Source: Brumimicrobium salinarum
GTDB taxonomy: Bacteria; Bacteroidota; Bacteroidia; Flavobacteriales_D; Crocinitomicaceae
Direction of reading: 5' to 3'
Assembly: GCF_002844555.1 (NCBI RefSeq)
Contig: NZ_PJNI01000001.1
Span: 62,001-126,000 of the forward strand
DNA length: 64,000 nucleotides
Position numbers and translations under genes: made by a program. Below are positions 45,757-54,478 of the stretch, piece after piece; position 1 is the first letter of the stretch, and each line of letters begins with the position of its first letter. Under the pieces are notes generated by a model. The model was not told the DNA's origin and ran no database searches. It worked only from the letters and a program-made list of their open reading frames with translations.

Positions 45757-46922
45757 TGGAAACACAAATTGCATATATAGATAATGAAGTAGCTTTACAG
45801 CACACAGTAAAGCATTTACTTCAACAGAAAAGTATTTACATTGACTTAGAATTTGATAAAAATCATTTCAGATATGGTTTTAATCTTTGTTTAATTCAAA
45901 TTTATGATGGAGAAACATGTTTCTTAATCGATCCATTACCAGATTTAGATATTTCACCACTATTTGAGGTAATTAACCACAGAGAAATTGAGCTCGTTTG
46001 TTTTGCATTTAATGAAGATATGCGTCTTCTTCACCACATAGGTGCACAGCCTAAGAACATTTATGATTTATCTGTTGCCACAAGATTATTAAATGCTGAA
46101 CCCCTTTCTTTAAATAATACCTTAGCGTTATTCCTTAATGATGAACGCTACATTGAGCATAAAAAAAGCCAGCAAAAAAGTAATTGGTTCCAACGTCCTT
46201 TATCTGATCAACAAAAGCATTATGCCGCCGAAGACGTGTTATACTTGCCACTTTTGGAGCAAAAACTAAAAAAAGAGCTACAAAAGATGCAGAAGTCCGA
46301 ATGGATGGCAGAAGAAATGGAATTTTTCGAAAATTACGATTGGAAGAAAGGAGCGACAGCCAGCTTTTTGACACATAAAGATCGTAAGGAACTAACCATG
46401 CGTGAATGGATTCGATTTAAAGAACTCATGGTAAAACGAGAGCAATTAGCTGAATCAATTAATAGACCTACATACAAAGTAGTAGACAAAAACATAATGA
46501 TTGAATTAGCAAAATCGCCTAAAAAAATAGAGAATTGGACAAATATTAAAAGGGTTCACCCTAAGTTCAGAACTCCACAAATACAAGCCCAGCTTCAAGC
46601 ACAAATCACACAAGCGGAAAAGAAAATTAGAGAAGAAAATATACCCGAAAATCAACCCAGTAAGAAAAGACTTAGCCAAGCAGAAAAAGAAATTAAATCA
46701 GAACTTAGAAAAACAATTCAACGCAACAAGGATGCGTTTTTCCTTCCTATTAAAGAAGAGTTAAAAATATCAGAAGGAGAAAATTTGACCAATTATCTTT
46801 TGTCAAACCGCAGAATAACAGAAATTATTAGTGGTGATTTAAAGTTGCTTCCCTATCAACTAGATTTAGTAATAAATGCAGCTAAAAAACTGGGACTTTC
46901 AATACCGAAATTCCTCATATAA
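45756..46922 (+). CDS. rnd: ribonuclease D
   Basis: The 388-residue protein has an N-terminal DEDDy 3'-5' exonuclease domain: IYIDLEFD (Asp-x-Glu), FNEDMRLL, and HYAAEDVLYL (Tyr and Asp). An HRDC helical region follows (about 210-290: LTMREWIRFKELMVKRE) and a lysine-rich C-terminal domain. RNase D trims 3' ends of tRNA and other stable RNAs. It is coupled by a one-base overlap to the polyprenyl synthase gene. Confidence 0.92.
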   Translation: METQIAYIDNEVALQHTVKHLLQQKSIYIDLEFDKNHFRYGFNLCLIQIYDGETCFLIDPLPDLDISPLFEVINHREIELVCFAFNEDMRLLHHIGAQPKNIYDLSVATRLLNAEPLSLNNTLALFLNDERYIEHKKSQQKSNWFQRPLSDQQKHYAAEDVLYLPLLEQKLKKELQKMQKSEWMAEEMEFFENYDWKKGATASFLTHKDRKELTMREWIRFKELMVKREQLAESINRPTYKVVDKNIMIELAKSPKKIENWTNIKRVHPKFRTPQIQAQLQAQITQAEKKIREENIPENQPSKKRLSQAEKEIKSELRKTIQRNKDAFFLPIKEELKISEGENLTNYLLSNRRITEIISGDLKLLPYQLDLVINAAKKLGLSIPKFLI

Positions 46923-47016
46923 GCCGAAGCTAAATAAATAAAATCTCATAATAATGGCTTTAAAACCCAACCTTTTTCTATATCTTTACGTATATTAGCT
47001 AGATAACATTGGAATT

Positions 47017-47637
47017 ATGAAATATTTAACTGGATTTACAATTGCGCTTACTGTCATTTTATTTACTTCTTGTGTTGAACATGAGGTTATTCCTGCGCCA
47101 GAACCAAAGGTAGACTTACCAGTCTCGTTTAGTGCTAATTTACAAGGAGCTCCTTACGAATTAATCAAAGATGTAGACGGATATTTCTGCGATGCAACAC
47201 AAGCAAAGGAAATATTACCTACACCTCAACCTTCAAAAATAATATATTATTCATCTATCAAATCAGACCAAAAGCTAGATTTTGTAAAGATTGGTTTAGG
47301 TAAATTAAACTTTAATGCTGATGCAAACATAGATCCTGCATTAGATGCTTTTACAGCTTTTTTCAATAATAATACAAATCCAGACTTTAAAGCAAATGCT
47401 GATGGAGGAGTGGAAATTATTTATCGCGATAGTCAAGGCGGTGTTTGGATTAGTGATGAGAACTCAACTCTTCCACAAGACTTCACCTTCACTTCTTTGG
47501 TTCAAGAATCAGATGAAAATGGAGATTACATGAAGTTTACAGCAAATTTCAATGTTTCATTAGTTGATGATTTAATAACTCCTACTGATACAATTGTTTT
47601 TGAGAATGCTCTTTTTGAAGGCTATTTTAAAAGGTAG
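47017..47637 (+). CDS. hypothetical lipoprotein
   Basis: The 206-residue protein has a lipoprotein signal (ILFTSCVEHE, Cys about 19) and a beta-rich mature part without a known motif (GGVEIIYRDSQGGVWIS, TFTSLVQESDENGDYMKF). A -7-like TATCTTTA lies 36 bases before the start and a strong terminator follows, so it is a monocistronic unit. Confidence 0.75.
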   Translation: MKYLTGFTIALTVILFTSCVEHEVIPAPEPKVDLPVSFSANLQGAPYELIKDVDGYFCDATQAKEILPTPQPSKIIYYSSIKSDQKLDFVKIGLGKLNFNADANIDPALDAFTAFFNNNTNPDFKANADGGVEIIYRDSQGGVWISDENSTLPQDFTFTSLVQESDENGDYMKFTANFNVSLVDDLITPTDTIVFENALFEGYFKR

Positions 47638-47661
47638 TTGTTGATTAACATTATAAGAAAG

Positions 47662-47692
47662 ATGGTTATTCTCAAAGGATAACCATTTTTTT
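47662..47692 (+). terminator. intrinsic terminator after the 47 kb lipoprotein
   Basis: ATGGTTAT (47662-47669) pairs with ATAACCAT (47679-47686), then a run of seven T, 25 bases after the stop codon. Confidence 0.82.
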
Positions 47693-47722
47693 AAGCATAA
47701 AAGTCAATTGTTTTGAAAATAT

Positions 47723-48406
47723 ATGAATAGACCATTAAAAATTGCGATTGTAGGAGATTATAACTTTACGTTAAAATCTCATGATGCAACCAACCAATCT
47801 ATAACGTATGCCGCAGATCATTTAGACGCTGTTTTTAATTACTATTGGATTCGATTGCATGAAATCGTAAATTTTAAACCCAATGATTTAAAGAATTTTG
47901 ATGGGTTTTGGATTGCACCTGGTCCATTTGAAAATAGCTTCTTCTTAAACGGTGCAATTAGAGCACTATTAGAAAGTCAACTTCCGATCTTAATTACTGG
48001 AGAAGGATTTAAAATCTTTATTGAAACAATTGTGAAGATGTATAAACTGAATCCTGACCAAGAAAAAGTAGTCTCGAAAAACCTTTCCAGCACGAATACT
48101 TTTGAACAAATTAGAGTGATACCAGTTTCTGATAATTTACGCCAATTATATGAACATGAAGAGCGTATAGAATACACGGATTCAAAATTCTCAATATATC
48201 CGCAACACATTACAGCGCTGAAAAGTGGCATTATAGACATTGAAGCCATGAATCAATTTGAAGAACCAGAAATTATTAGTCTGAAAGCACAAGCATTTTG
48301 TGTAGCCTCGATTAGCTTACCACAAATGAGTCCGTATTCACCTCATCCTTTAATCTTCTCGTTTCTAAATTATATTCAGCAAACCGCGCAAGATAAAAGC
48401 AAATAA
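47723..48406 (+). CDS. CTP synthase glutaminase-domain-like protein
   Basis: The 227-residue protein resembles the C-terminal glutamine amidotransferase half of CTP synthase (IAIVGDYNFTLKSHDATNQS at the start, GFWIAPGPFEN, SLPQMSPYSPHPL near the end). It lacks the synthase half. The nucleophile elbow, normally G-x-C-x-G, reads TGEGFK, with no Cys, so glutaminase activity is unlikely. NCBI names a matching family 'CTP synthase C-terminal region-related'. Its role is unknown. Confidence 0.72.
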   Translation: MNRPLKIAIVGDYNFTLKSHDATNQSITYAADHLDAVFNYYWIRLHEIVNFKPNDLKNFDGFWIAPGPFENSFFLNGAIRALLESQLPILITGEGFKIFIETIVKMYKLNPDQEKVVSKNLSSTNTFEQIRVIPVSDNLRQLYEHEERIEYTDSKFSIYPQHITALKSGIIDIEAMNQFEEPEIISLKAQAFCVASISLPQMSPYSPHPLIFSFLNYIQQTAQDKSK

Positions 48407-48420
48407 TAGCCAAACAGCTA

Positions 48421-48813
48421 TTAGTTTTCTTCAAAGTAACGCAACACTTCTGGTATTTCAATATTATCTTCAGCCTCGTTATTTTCCGCTTGAAAATAAT
48501 GAAGAATTGCTTCTTTCATTAAATGTTGCTGCTGACGTTCATCCAAAGGTGGTAATTCCTTTATAAATTCAAAATGAGGCCAATTATCATCATCGCGTCC
48601 TATTGTTTTATAAAAACCATACGGTTCCAAAACGGTACACACTGCCACGTGCATTAACTCTGTTTTTTGCCGTTTATTAAATTTCTGATAGCCTTTCCCC
48701 AATTCCTGAACCCCAATGAGAAATAATATTGATTGTGTATCCAGTCCACCGCCAAAGGTTTTGTCTAGTTCGGCTACAAGCTCTTTAAATTTTATTTCAA
48801 TTGCGTAATCCAT
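48421..48813 (-). CDS. conserved hypothetical cytosolic protein
   Basis: The 130-residue soluble protein begins MDYAIEIKFKELVAELDK and contains FLIGVQELGKGYQKFNKRQK and YGFYKTIGRDDDNWPHFE. It has no signal peptide or membrane segment. I recall similar genes near core genes in Flavobacteriales but know no function. The ATG at 48813 is preferred to 48852, which would lie in the terminator hairpin of gcvP. Confidence 0.7.
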   Translation of the reverse strand: MDYAIEIKFKELVAELDKTFGGGLDTQSILFLIGVQELGKGYQKFNKRQKTELMHVAVCTVLEPYGFYKTIGRDDDNWPHFEFIKELPPLDERQQQHLMKEAILHYFQAENNEAEDNIEIPEVLRYFEEN

Positions 48814-48830
48814 ATCTGTTGAGTTAAAAT

Positions 48831-48860
48831 AGCAGAGGACGTATTGAAACATCCTCTGCT
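48831..48860 (-). terminator. hairpin after gcvP
   Basis: AGCAGAGGA (48831-48839) and TCCTCTGCT (48852-48860) form a 9-bp stem; on the minus strand ATTTTAAC follows. It lies 11 bases after the gcvP stop. The T run is weak. Confidence 0.55.
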
Positions 48861-48870
48861 GATAAATGTG

Positions 48871-51756
48871 TTATGCAAACGCTTCTTCCTCTTCGGTATC
48901 GTAAGATGAAATTGCTGGACAAGAACACATCAAGTTTCTATCTCCAAATGCGTCATCTATACGTCGTACAGGTGCCCAAAACTTGTTACGAACCAAATAT
49001 TCCAAAGGATATGCAGCTTCTTTTGGTGAATAATCATATTTCCAATCTTGATTAATCATACATTCAGCTGTATGCGGTGCATTTTTGAGTAAATTACTGT
49101 CTTGATCTGCATGTCCGTCTTCAATGTATTGAATTTCTTTTCGGATATTAATCATTGCCTCACAGAATCGATCCAATTCACCTGTGTCTTCAGATTCTGT
49201 TGGTTCTATCATCAATGTTCCCGCCACAGGGAAGGAAACAGTTGGAGAATGGAAGCCATAATCAATTAAACGTTTTGCAATATCGGCAACTTCAATTCCA
49301 GCTGTGCGCTTAAATTCACGACAGTCTAAAATCATTTCATGTCCTACCGTATTGTTTTCTCCAGAATATAAAATCGGGTAGTGCTTGCTCAATCTTGCTT
49401 TAATGTAGTTGGCATTTACAATGGCAATTTCCGTGGAATGTTTAAGTCCTTTTGTACCTAACATTTTGATGTAAGCATAAGAAATTAATAAGATTAAGGC
49501 ACTTCCATAAGGCGCACCAGAAATAGCATGAATTGCTTTTTCTCCACCTACACCTTCAACTAATGGACTTCCAGGAATAAAAGGTGCTAAGTGTTTAGCT
49601 ACACCGATTGGTCCCATTCCAGGTCCACCACCACCATGCGGAATTGCAAATGTTTTGTGCAAGTTCAAGTGACAAACATCTGCACCAATATTCCCTGGAT
49701 TAGTTAATCCGACTTGTGCATTCATGTTAGCACCATCCATATAAACTTGTCCACCGTGATCATGAATAATCTGTGTGATTTCTTTAATTCCAGCTTCAAA
49801 AACACCATGTGTAGAAGGATACGTAACCATAATAGCTCCTAATTTATCGCTGTGTTTTTCTGCATTTTTACGCAAATCTTCAATGTCGATGTTTCCAGCT
49901 TCGTCACATTTAGTCACTACAACTTTAAATCCGGCCATCACTGCTGATGCTGGATTTGTACCATGTGCTGAAGAAGGGATTAAACAAATGTTTCTTTGCG
50001 AATCACCATTTGATTCATGGTAAGCTTTAATTGCCATTAATCCAGCGTACTCTCCTTGTGCACCTGAGTTAGGCTGCATTGACATTGCGTGGAAACCAGT
50101 AATTTCACATAAGTCTTTTTCAAGACCTTTGATCATTTCGTGGTAACCTGTCGCTTGGTTAACAGGAGCAAATGGGTGTAAATTTGAAAATTCTGGCCAT
50201 GTAATTGGCATCAATTGCGCTGCGGCATTCAATTTCATTGTACAAGAACCTAAAGCAATCATGGAATGAACCAATGAAAGGTCTTTGTTCTCCAACCATT
50301 TCATGTAACGCATCATTTTTGTTTCCGAATGATATGAATTGAAGACTTCGTGTGTTAATATTGGATTTTTTCTCGCTAAATCTTGATTTACTTTAGCGCT
50401 AATAAACTCAACATCTATCTTCGTTTCTTTTGCTGCAAGACCTAATACAGAAACAAGGCCTTCAACCTCGGCATCATTTGTTCTTTCACCTACACTAATA
50501 GAAAACTGATTTTCGTTGATGTAACGCAAATTAATATGATGTTCTTCAGCAACAGTTTTTAACTGCTGACAAGTTAACCCTTCAGGAGTTTCTATCCACA
50601 AAGTGTCAAAATAGTCATCATGTAATACTTTATATCCCGCTTTCTCAATGGATTGGTGGATGGTTGCCGTTTGATTGTGAATATTTTGTGCAATATATTT
50701 CAATCCTTCTGGACCATGATAAACTGCATACATTCCTGCCATAACAGCCAACAAAGCCTGAGCTGTACAAATATTTGAAGTTGCCCTATCTCTTTTAATA
50801 TGTTGTTCACGGGTCTGTAGTGCCATTCGGTAAGCTACATTACCATCTGCATCTTTAGAAACCCCGATAATTCTCCCAGGAATATGTCTTTTGTAACTCT
50901 CACGCGTTGCAAAATAAGCAGCATGTGGTCCACCGTATCCCATTGGAACACCAAATCGTTGTGTTGAGCCACAAACAACATCCACCCCCATTTTTCCAGG
51001 CGCTTCTAATAAAACCAACGACATAATATCGGCTGCCACAGCAACTTTTACATTTTGTTTAGTTGCTTTATCAACAAATCCTCTTAGGTCTTTCACACGA
51101 CCATAAACATCTGGATATTGAACTAAAGCACCAAAAATGGTATCATCTGTTAAATCATAATTGGTTGGGTCTCCAAACACCAACTCAATTCCCAAGTGTT
51201 TTGCTCTCCCTTTGATTACATCAATGGTTTGCGGATAGGTAAATTCAGAAACGAAAAATTTGTTTTTACCAGCTTTAACATCCTTACGTGCTCTTGCGTT
51301 GAAGAACATAATCATTGCCTCTGCCGCTGCTGTAGATTCATCTAGCAAAGAAGCGTTGGCAATTTCTAAGCCTGTAAGGTCCATAATCATGGTTTGGAAG
51401 TTCAATAAAGCTTCCAATCTTCCTTGGGCAATTTCAGCTTGATAAGGCGTGTAAGCCGTGTACCAACCAGGGTTCTCTAAAATATTTCTTTGGATAACTG
51501 GCGGTACGTTTGTCTCACTGTATCCTAATCCAATATAAGATTTGAATACTTTATTTTTCACGGCCAAATCACCGATATGGTCTAAATACTGTTTTTCTGT
51601 TAGGGCAGTATCAATGTTTAATTCATTTTTTAATCGAATGTCTTTTGGAACCGTTAATTCCATCAATTCATCAATTGAATCTACTCCGATCTCTGCTAAC
51701 ATGGCCTTTTTCTCATCTTGAGAAGGACCAATGTGTCTTTTTGAAAATGCGTGCAT
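48871..51756 (-). CDS. gcvP: glycine dehydrogenase (decarboxylating), P protein
   Basis: The 961-residue single-chain P protein is a PLP enzyme of the glycine cleavage system that decarboxylates glycine and passes the aminomethyl group to the lipoyl H protein. It starts with the family sequence FSKRHIGPS; the second half has the PLP lysine in LNLHKTFAIPHGGGGPG and MDGANMNAQVG. The long frame to 51936 is rejected because a consensus -7 element lies at 51780-51787. The gcvT and gcvH genes are not in the window. Confidence 0.96.
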   Translation of the reverse strand: MHAFSKRHIGPSQDEKKAMLAEIGVDSIDELMELTVPKDIRLKNELNIDTALTEKQYLDHIGDLAVKNKVFKSYIGLGYSETNVPPVIQRNILENPGWYTAYTPYQAEIAQGRLEALLNFQTMIMDLTGLEIANASLLDESTAAAEAMIMFFNARARKDVKAGKNKFFVSEFTYPQTIDVIKGRAKHLGIELVFGDPTNYDLTDDTIFGALVQYPDVYGRVKDLRGFVDKATKQNVKVAVAADIMSLVLLEAPGKMGVDVVCGSTQRFGVPMGYGGPHAAYFATRESYKRHIPGRIIGVSKDADGNVAYRMALQTREQHIKRDRATSNICTAQALLAVMAGMYAVYHGPEGLKYIAQNIHNQTATIHQSIEKAGYKVLHDDYFDTLWIETPEGLTCQQLKTVAEEHHINLRYINENQFSISVGERTNDAEVEGLVSVLGLAAKETKIDVEFISAKVNQDLARKNPILTHEVFNSYHSETKMMRYMKWLENKDLSLVHSMIALGSCTMKLNAAAQLMPITWPEFSNLHPFAPVNQATGYHEMIKGLEKDLCEITGFHAMSMQPNSGAQGEYAGLMAIKAYHESNGDSQRNICLIPSSAHGTNPASAVMAGFKVVVTKCDEAGNIDIEDLRKNAEKHSDKLGAIMVTYPSTHGVFEAGIKEITQIIHDHGGQVYMDGANMNAQVGLTNPGNIGADVCHLNLHKTFAIPHGGGGPGMGPIGVAKHLAPFIPGSPLVEGVGGEKAIHAISGAPYGSALILLISYAYIKMLGTKGLKHSTEIAIVNANYIKARLSKHYPILYSGENNTVGHEMILDCREFKRTAGIEVADIAKRLIDYGFHSPTVSFPVAGTLMIEPTESEDTGELDRFCEAMINIRKEIQYIEDGHADQDSNLLKNAPHTAECMINQDWKYDYSPKEAAYPLEYLVRNKFWAPVRRIDDAFGDRNLMCSCPAISSYDTEEEEAFA

Positions 51757-51779
51757 GTAATACAGTTTATTTGAGACTG

Positions 51780-51787
51780 CAAATATA
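51780..51787 (-). promoter_or_regulatory. -7 promoter element of gcvP
   Basis: On the minus strand this reads TATATTTG (consensus TAnnTTTG), 24 bases before the ATG at 51756. Confidence 0.6.
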
Positions 51788-51992
51788 AGCTTTATAGTAT
51801 GGAGAATAAAATAATTTGAATTAATAAGATAAGCTTTGATAAAAAGCTTACAATTATTTGATTTTGGAGAAGGAAGAAAAGGGAGTTTGATCAGGAACCC
51901 AATTTGTTGACATCCATTGGATTTTAAATATACCATCTTATCCTAACCGAAGTTATCAAATATTAAAATTTAACCCGCTTTATTAACAATAT

Positions 51993-52322
51993 TTATTCCT
52001 TCAAGATCTTTCTTTCTCCCACCAATTGTCCATTCTCAGTAAATACCTTTACAAAGTAAACTCCTCTAGATAGAATACTTAAATCAAATGTTTGTCGCAT
52101 AGATTTACCTGTTTTAGTTGCAATGGTTTTACCGCTAATATCAACCAATTGCATAATTACGCCTGATTCTATTGCATTTTTGTTTTGCATTAAAAGCCCG
52201 TTGGCATCTCTTAAATAAAAACCTTTTAAAACGGGTGTTTCAGAAAGATAACTTTTGATAGGCTCATCTTTTTTACAAGAAATAATTATCAGCAATAGTG
52301 TTAAAAATAGTGTTGCTTTCAT
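51993..52322 (-). CDS. chimeric lipoprotein: KDEP-type leader fused to a T9SS tail
   Basis: Residues 1-46 (lipoprotein signal with ISCKKDE, then SYLSETPVLKGF and YLRDANGLLMQ) match the starts of the genes at 53222 and 56964. From about residue 48 (AIESGVIMQLVDISGKTI to the GERKILKE end) it instead matches the last 60 residues of the T9SS-tailed gene at 55916. It looks like an in-frame recombination product. It is preceded, with a three-base gap, by a PKD-type lipoprotein. Whether a lipid anchor plus T9SS tail is functional is unknown. Confidence 0.72.
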   Translation of the reverse strand: MKATLFLTLLLIIISCKKDEPIKSYLSETPVLKGFYLRDANGLLMQNKNAIESGVIMQLVDISGKTIATKTGKSMRQTFDLSILSRGVYFVKVFTENGQLVGERKILKE

Positions 52323-52325
52323 CGT

Positions 52326-52646
52326 TTATTCTGTAATTATAATCGTTTTTGTTTTCGTGTCCGATCTCAACCCTTTACTTACTGTGAGGTCAATGATGTA
52401 TTCTCCTGCGCTTTCATAAACATGAACAGGATTGTCATCATCACTAATTGACATATTGCCCAGATTCCAAGAATATTTTTTAGCATCTATTGATAAATTG
52501 TTGAAACTCACTTCTTCTCCAGCTTTTCGTTCAAGTCGCGTCCAAGAGAAGTCTGCTTCGGGTTTTGCTGAACAAGCAATTAAAAAAATAATCATGGTAT
52601 AAAATATAGTTGTTCGTATACTATTTATTCTTTTGCTTTTTTTCAT
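52326..52646 (-). CDS. PKD-domain lipoprotein (copy A)
   Basis: The 106-residue protein has a lipoprotein signal (FLIACSAKPE) and one PKD-like beta sandwich (DFSWTRLERKAGEEVSFNN, YSWNLGNMSISDDDNP, VYESAGEYIIDLTVS). It is the near-identical twin of the gene at 57489, with about ten base differences over ~326 bases. The ATG at 52646 aligns with that copy. PKD domains mediate binding at the cell surface. Confidence 0.78.
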   Translation of the reverse strand: MKKSKRINSIRTTIFYTMIIFLIACSAKPEADFSWTRLERKAGEEVSFNNLSIDAKKYSWNLGNMSISDDDNPVHVYESAGEYIIDLTVSKGLRSDTKTKTIIITE

Positions 52647-52736
52647 CCTAAAAATTTGATTAAATGGATAACACTTCATTTTGGATCTTTATCTAGAGTT
52701 TAATTGGGTCTATATTCACTACACCTAAAAAAGTAC

Positions 52737-53198
52737 TTATCTTAGTTTTTTCTTTTTAATGTTGTTTTCATATTCAAAATAAAGAATATAGTTTTCCTTA
52801 GAGGATAAATCATACTGCTCCAAAATTTGATCTACAGGATACAAAATATCTTGTATACTCTTTGCCTTAATAAGAATAAAATTGGGTAAGTCTATCGGGT
52901 TTGCTTCAATTTTCCTTTTAGGTGAAACCTTAAAGCCAGTTTGATTTTTGACATCTACTCTGGCAAAGCCAGAGGTACAGAACCAAATATCTTGAGATGA
53001 AAAATTAGAAACACTAAAAACAATGGTATTTGTATCAATACCTTTATTAGCTTCTATGTCTACTTCTTGCGCTACATAGATTTTATTACCGTTGTCTTGG
53101 TTGGACTTAGTAATATTTAGTGGGTTCTGTGAGAAGGCACTAATACTTGATGTAAGAAATAATAAAACTATTAATCTTGTCTTTAATTTAATTACCAT
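52737..53198 (-). CDS. hypothetical exported protein
   Basis: The 153-residue protein has a signal peptide (LFLTSSISAFSQ) and a mature part with alternating hydrophobic strands (IVFSVSNFSSQDIWFCTSGF) and a basic end. No family is recognised. It lies in the RHS accessory cluster, so a role as immunity or accessory factor is possible but unproven. Confidence 0.6.
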   Translation of the reverse strand: MVIKLKTRLIVLLFLTSSISAFSQNPLNITKSNQDNGNKIYVAQEVDIEANKGIDTNTIVFSVSNFSSQDIWFCTSGFARVDVKNQTGFKVSPKRKIEANPIDLPNFILIKAKSIQDILYPVDQILEQYDLSSKENYILYFEYENNIKKKKLR

Positions 53199-53221
53199 GT
53201 CAAATGCTTTAAGGTTAATAA

Positions 53222-53464
53222 TTATTTCAATTCAGAAATTTCTTTTCTCAATAATTCTATCTCCATTTTTAATTCATCTGATTTTTCGTCTTGCTCAATT
53301 AAATAAAGCGTTAGCTCTTCAACTTTTTGCATTAAAAGCCCGTTGGCATCTCTTAAATAAAAACCTTTTAAAACGGGTGGTTCGGAAAGATAACTCTTGA
53401 CGGATTCATCTTTTTTACATGATAGGGTTATCAGGAGTAGTGTTAAAAATAGTGTTACTTTCAT
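53222..53464 (-). CDS. chimeric lipoprotein: shared leader fused to a coiled coil
   Basis: Residues 1-46 repeat the shared lipoprotein leader (LSCKKDES, SYLSEPPVLKGF, YLRDANGLLMQ). The rest, KVEELTLYLIEQDEKSDELK and on to EISELK, is the C-terminal coiled coil usual for tail-fibre/RHS-linked T9SS proteins. The start overlaps by ATGA the stop of an RHS junction remnant. This is a second product of the shuffling seen at 51993. Confidence 0.65.
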   Translation of the reverse strand: MKVTLFLTLLLITLSCKKDESVKSYLSEPPVLKGFYLRDANGLLMQKVEELTLYLIEQDEKSDELKMEIELLRKEISELK

Positions 53465-53535
53465 AGAGTTTTAATTACATTATTTAAATCGGATTCAACA
53501 AAATCACCACTAGGATCTGTATATTTCAAAGGAAT
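53461..53535 (-). pseudogene. RHS core junction remnant (displaced toxin tip)
   Basis: About 25 codons read NIPLKYTDPSGDFVESDLNN and end at a TGA overlapping the next ATG. The match is to the core boundary of the 54479 RHS gene (NNPLRYTDPSGD), after which RHS proteins switch to a variable toxin domain. Here the tip is only ~11 residues, so it is a remnant of an older tip or a donor fragment. Confidence 0.65.
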
Positions 53536-53537
53536 AT

Positions 53538-53926
53538 TCAATTTTTACATTTTTTAGGCCAGTTTGGAACGGGAGGTTCTTCTTCAAATTGATTAACCAA
53601 ATCCATAAAATCAGACTCTTCTAAGATTCTATAATACGTATTTAAATGGCTGTTATCAGGGTTGTTATCTTCAAAAACGACTAAATATGATCTACCTATC
53701 ATTTTTGAATCTTCTTGACCTATACCATAGGCTCTTAGTTTGGCTGAGTAGCCTACTCCGTCAATATTATAATTATAAGTCACTCTCGTTGGAACATTAA
53801 CAGAACTTTCAACTTTACCAATTGCATAGCCGTGTTGGCTTTCATAAATTTCGCAAATTCTGTTTTTTTCTTTTCTACAACTTATTAGAATAATTAGTAG
53901 AAGCATTAAAAGAATATTTTTTTCAT
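53538..53926 (-). CDS. hypothetical lipoprotein, frame broken at codons 2-4 by A7
   Basis: The ATG at 53926, two bases after the previous stop, is followed by seven A (53917-53923 as T). With eight A it would read MKKNILLMLLLIILISCRKEK, a perfect lipoprotein signal, in frame with the body (ICEIYESQHGYAIGKVESS, RILEESDFMDLVNQFEEEP). With seven the frame closes at once. An internal ATG (MLLLIILISC) might rescue poor export. It lies in the toxin cluster behind the likely immunity gene. Function unknown. Confidence 0.6.
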
Positions 53927-53928
53927 CA

Positions 53929-54468
53929 CTAATCTGTATATTTATTTGTACTGTCTGGTTTTGGGCTGAATTTTTTGAAATGGTAAATTTCATCTTTAGG
54001 CCTTACTTCAGTTTTTTCTCCTTTTTGATTTCTATAGCTTTTTGTTATGTGAAATGTTGTATCATTTAGTATTGTTCCTTCACGAACATAAGTTTTTAAA
54101 GGCCCACCTGAACTAGTGTACCATTTTTCAAATTTAAAAATATTTTCATCAACCCTATAAACTCCCCAGCAATATATAGTATTCTTTATATCACTATAAA
54201 ATTCACCTGTTTTAAATTCCTCTTCACGGGTCTCTAAATATTCTTCTTTAATAGTTAAAGCGTGTAAAACAACTCCATTATTATACAAAAATAAAATTGC
54301 ATAATGATTAGTGTTATCAACAGGATATTTATAATAAAAGTATCCTGATATCTTTAATTCATCGCCGAAATAATCCATTTTTTCCAATGATAGTTCATCA
54401 TTTTTAAAAAGTGACTTTCCACAACCTATAAGAAGAAATATAAGTATTATAAATACGACTTTGTTCAT
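53929..54468 (-). CDS. lipoprotein, candidate immunity protein of the RHS toxin
   Basis: The 179-residue protein has a lipoprotein signal (MNKVVFIILIFLLIGCGKS). The mature part has an even mix of beta and charged residues (EKMDYFGDELKISGYFYYK, VYRVDENIFKFEKWY). No family is recognised. It starts ten bases after the stop of the RHS toxin gene, the usual place for an immunity gene, and lipoprotein location would suit protection in the periplasm. The immunity role is inferred from position only. The longer frame to 54624 overlaps the toxin and is rejected. Confidence 0.65.
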   Translation of the reverse strand: MNKVVFIILIFLLIGCGKSLFKNDELSLEKMDYFGDELKISGYFYYKYPVDNTNHYAILFLYNNGVVLHALTIKEEYLETREEEFKTGEFYSDIKNTIYCWGVYRVDENIFKFEKWYTSSGGPLKTYVREGTILNDTTFHITKSYRNQKGEKTEVRPKDEIYHFKKFSPKPDSTNKYTD

Positions 54469-54478
54469 AATTTTAAGT

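Noticed and set aside
47723-48406. Selenoprotein reading of the GATase-like gene
   Set aside because: No in-frame TGA inside the gene and no sign of a SECIS-like element.
48871-51936. Longer GcvP start at 51936
   Set aside because: The extra 60 residues are unlike the family and a promoter element lies at 51780-51787.
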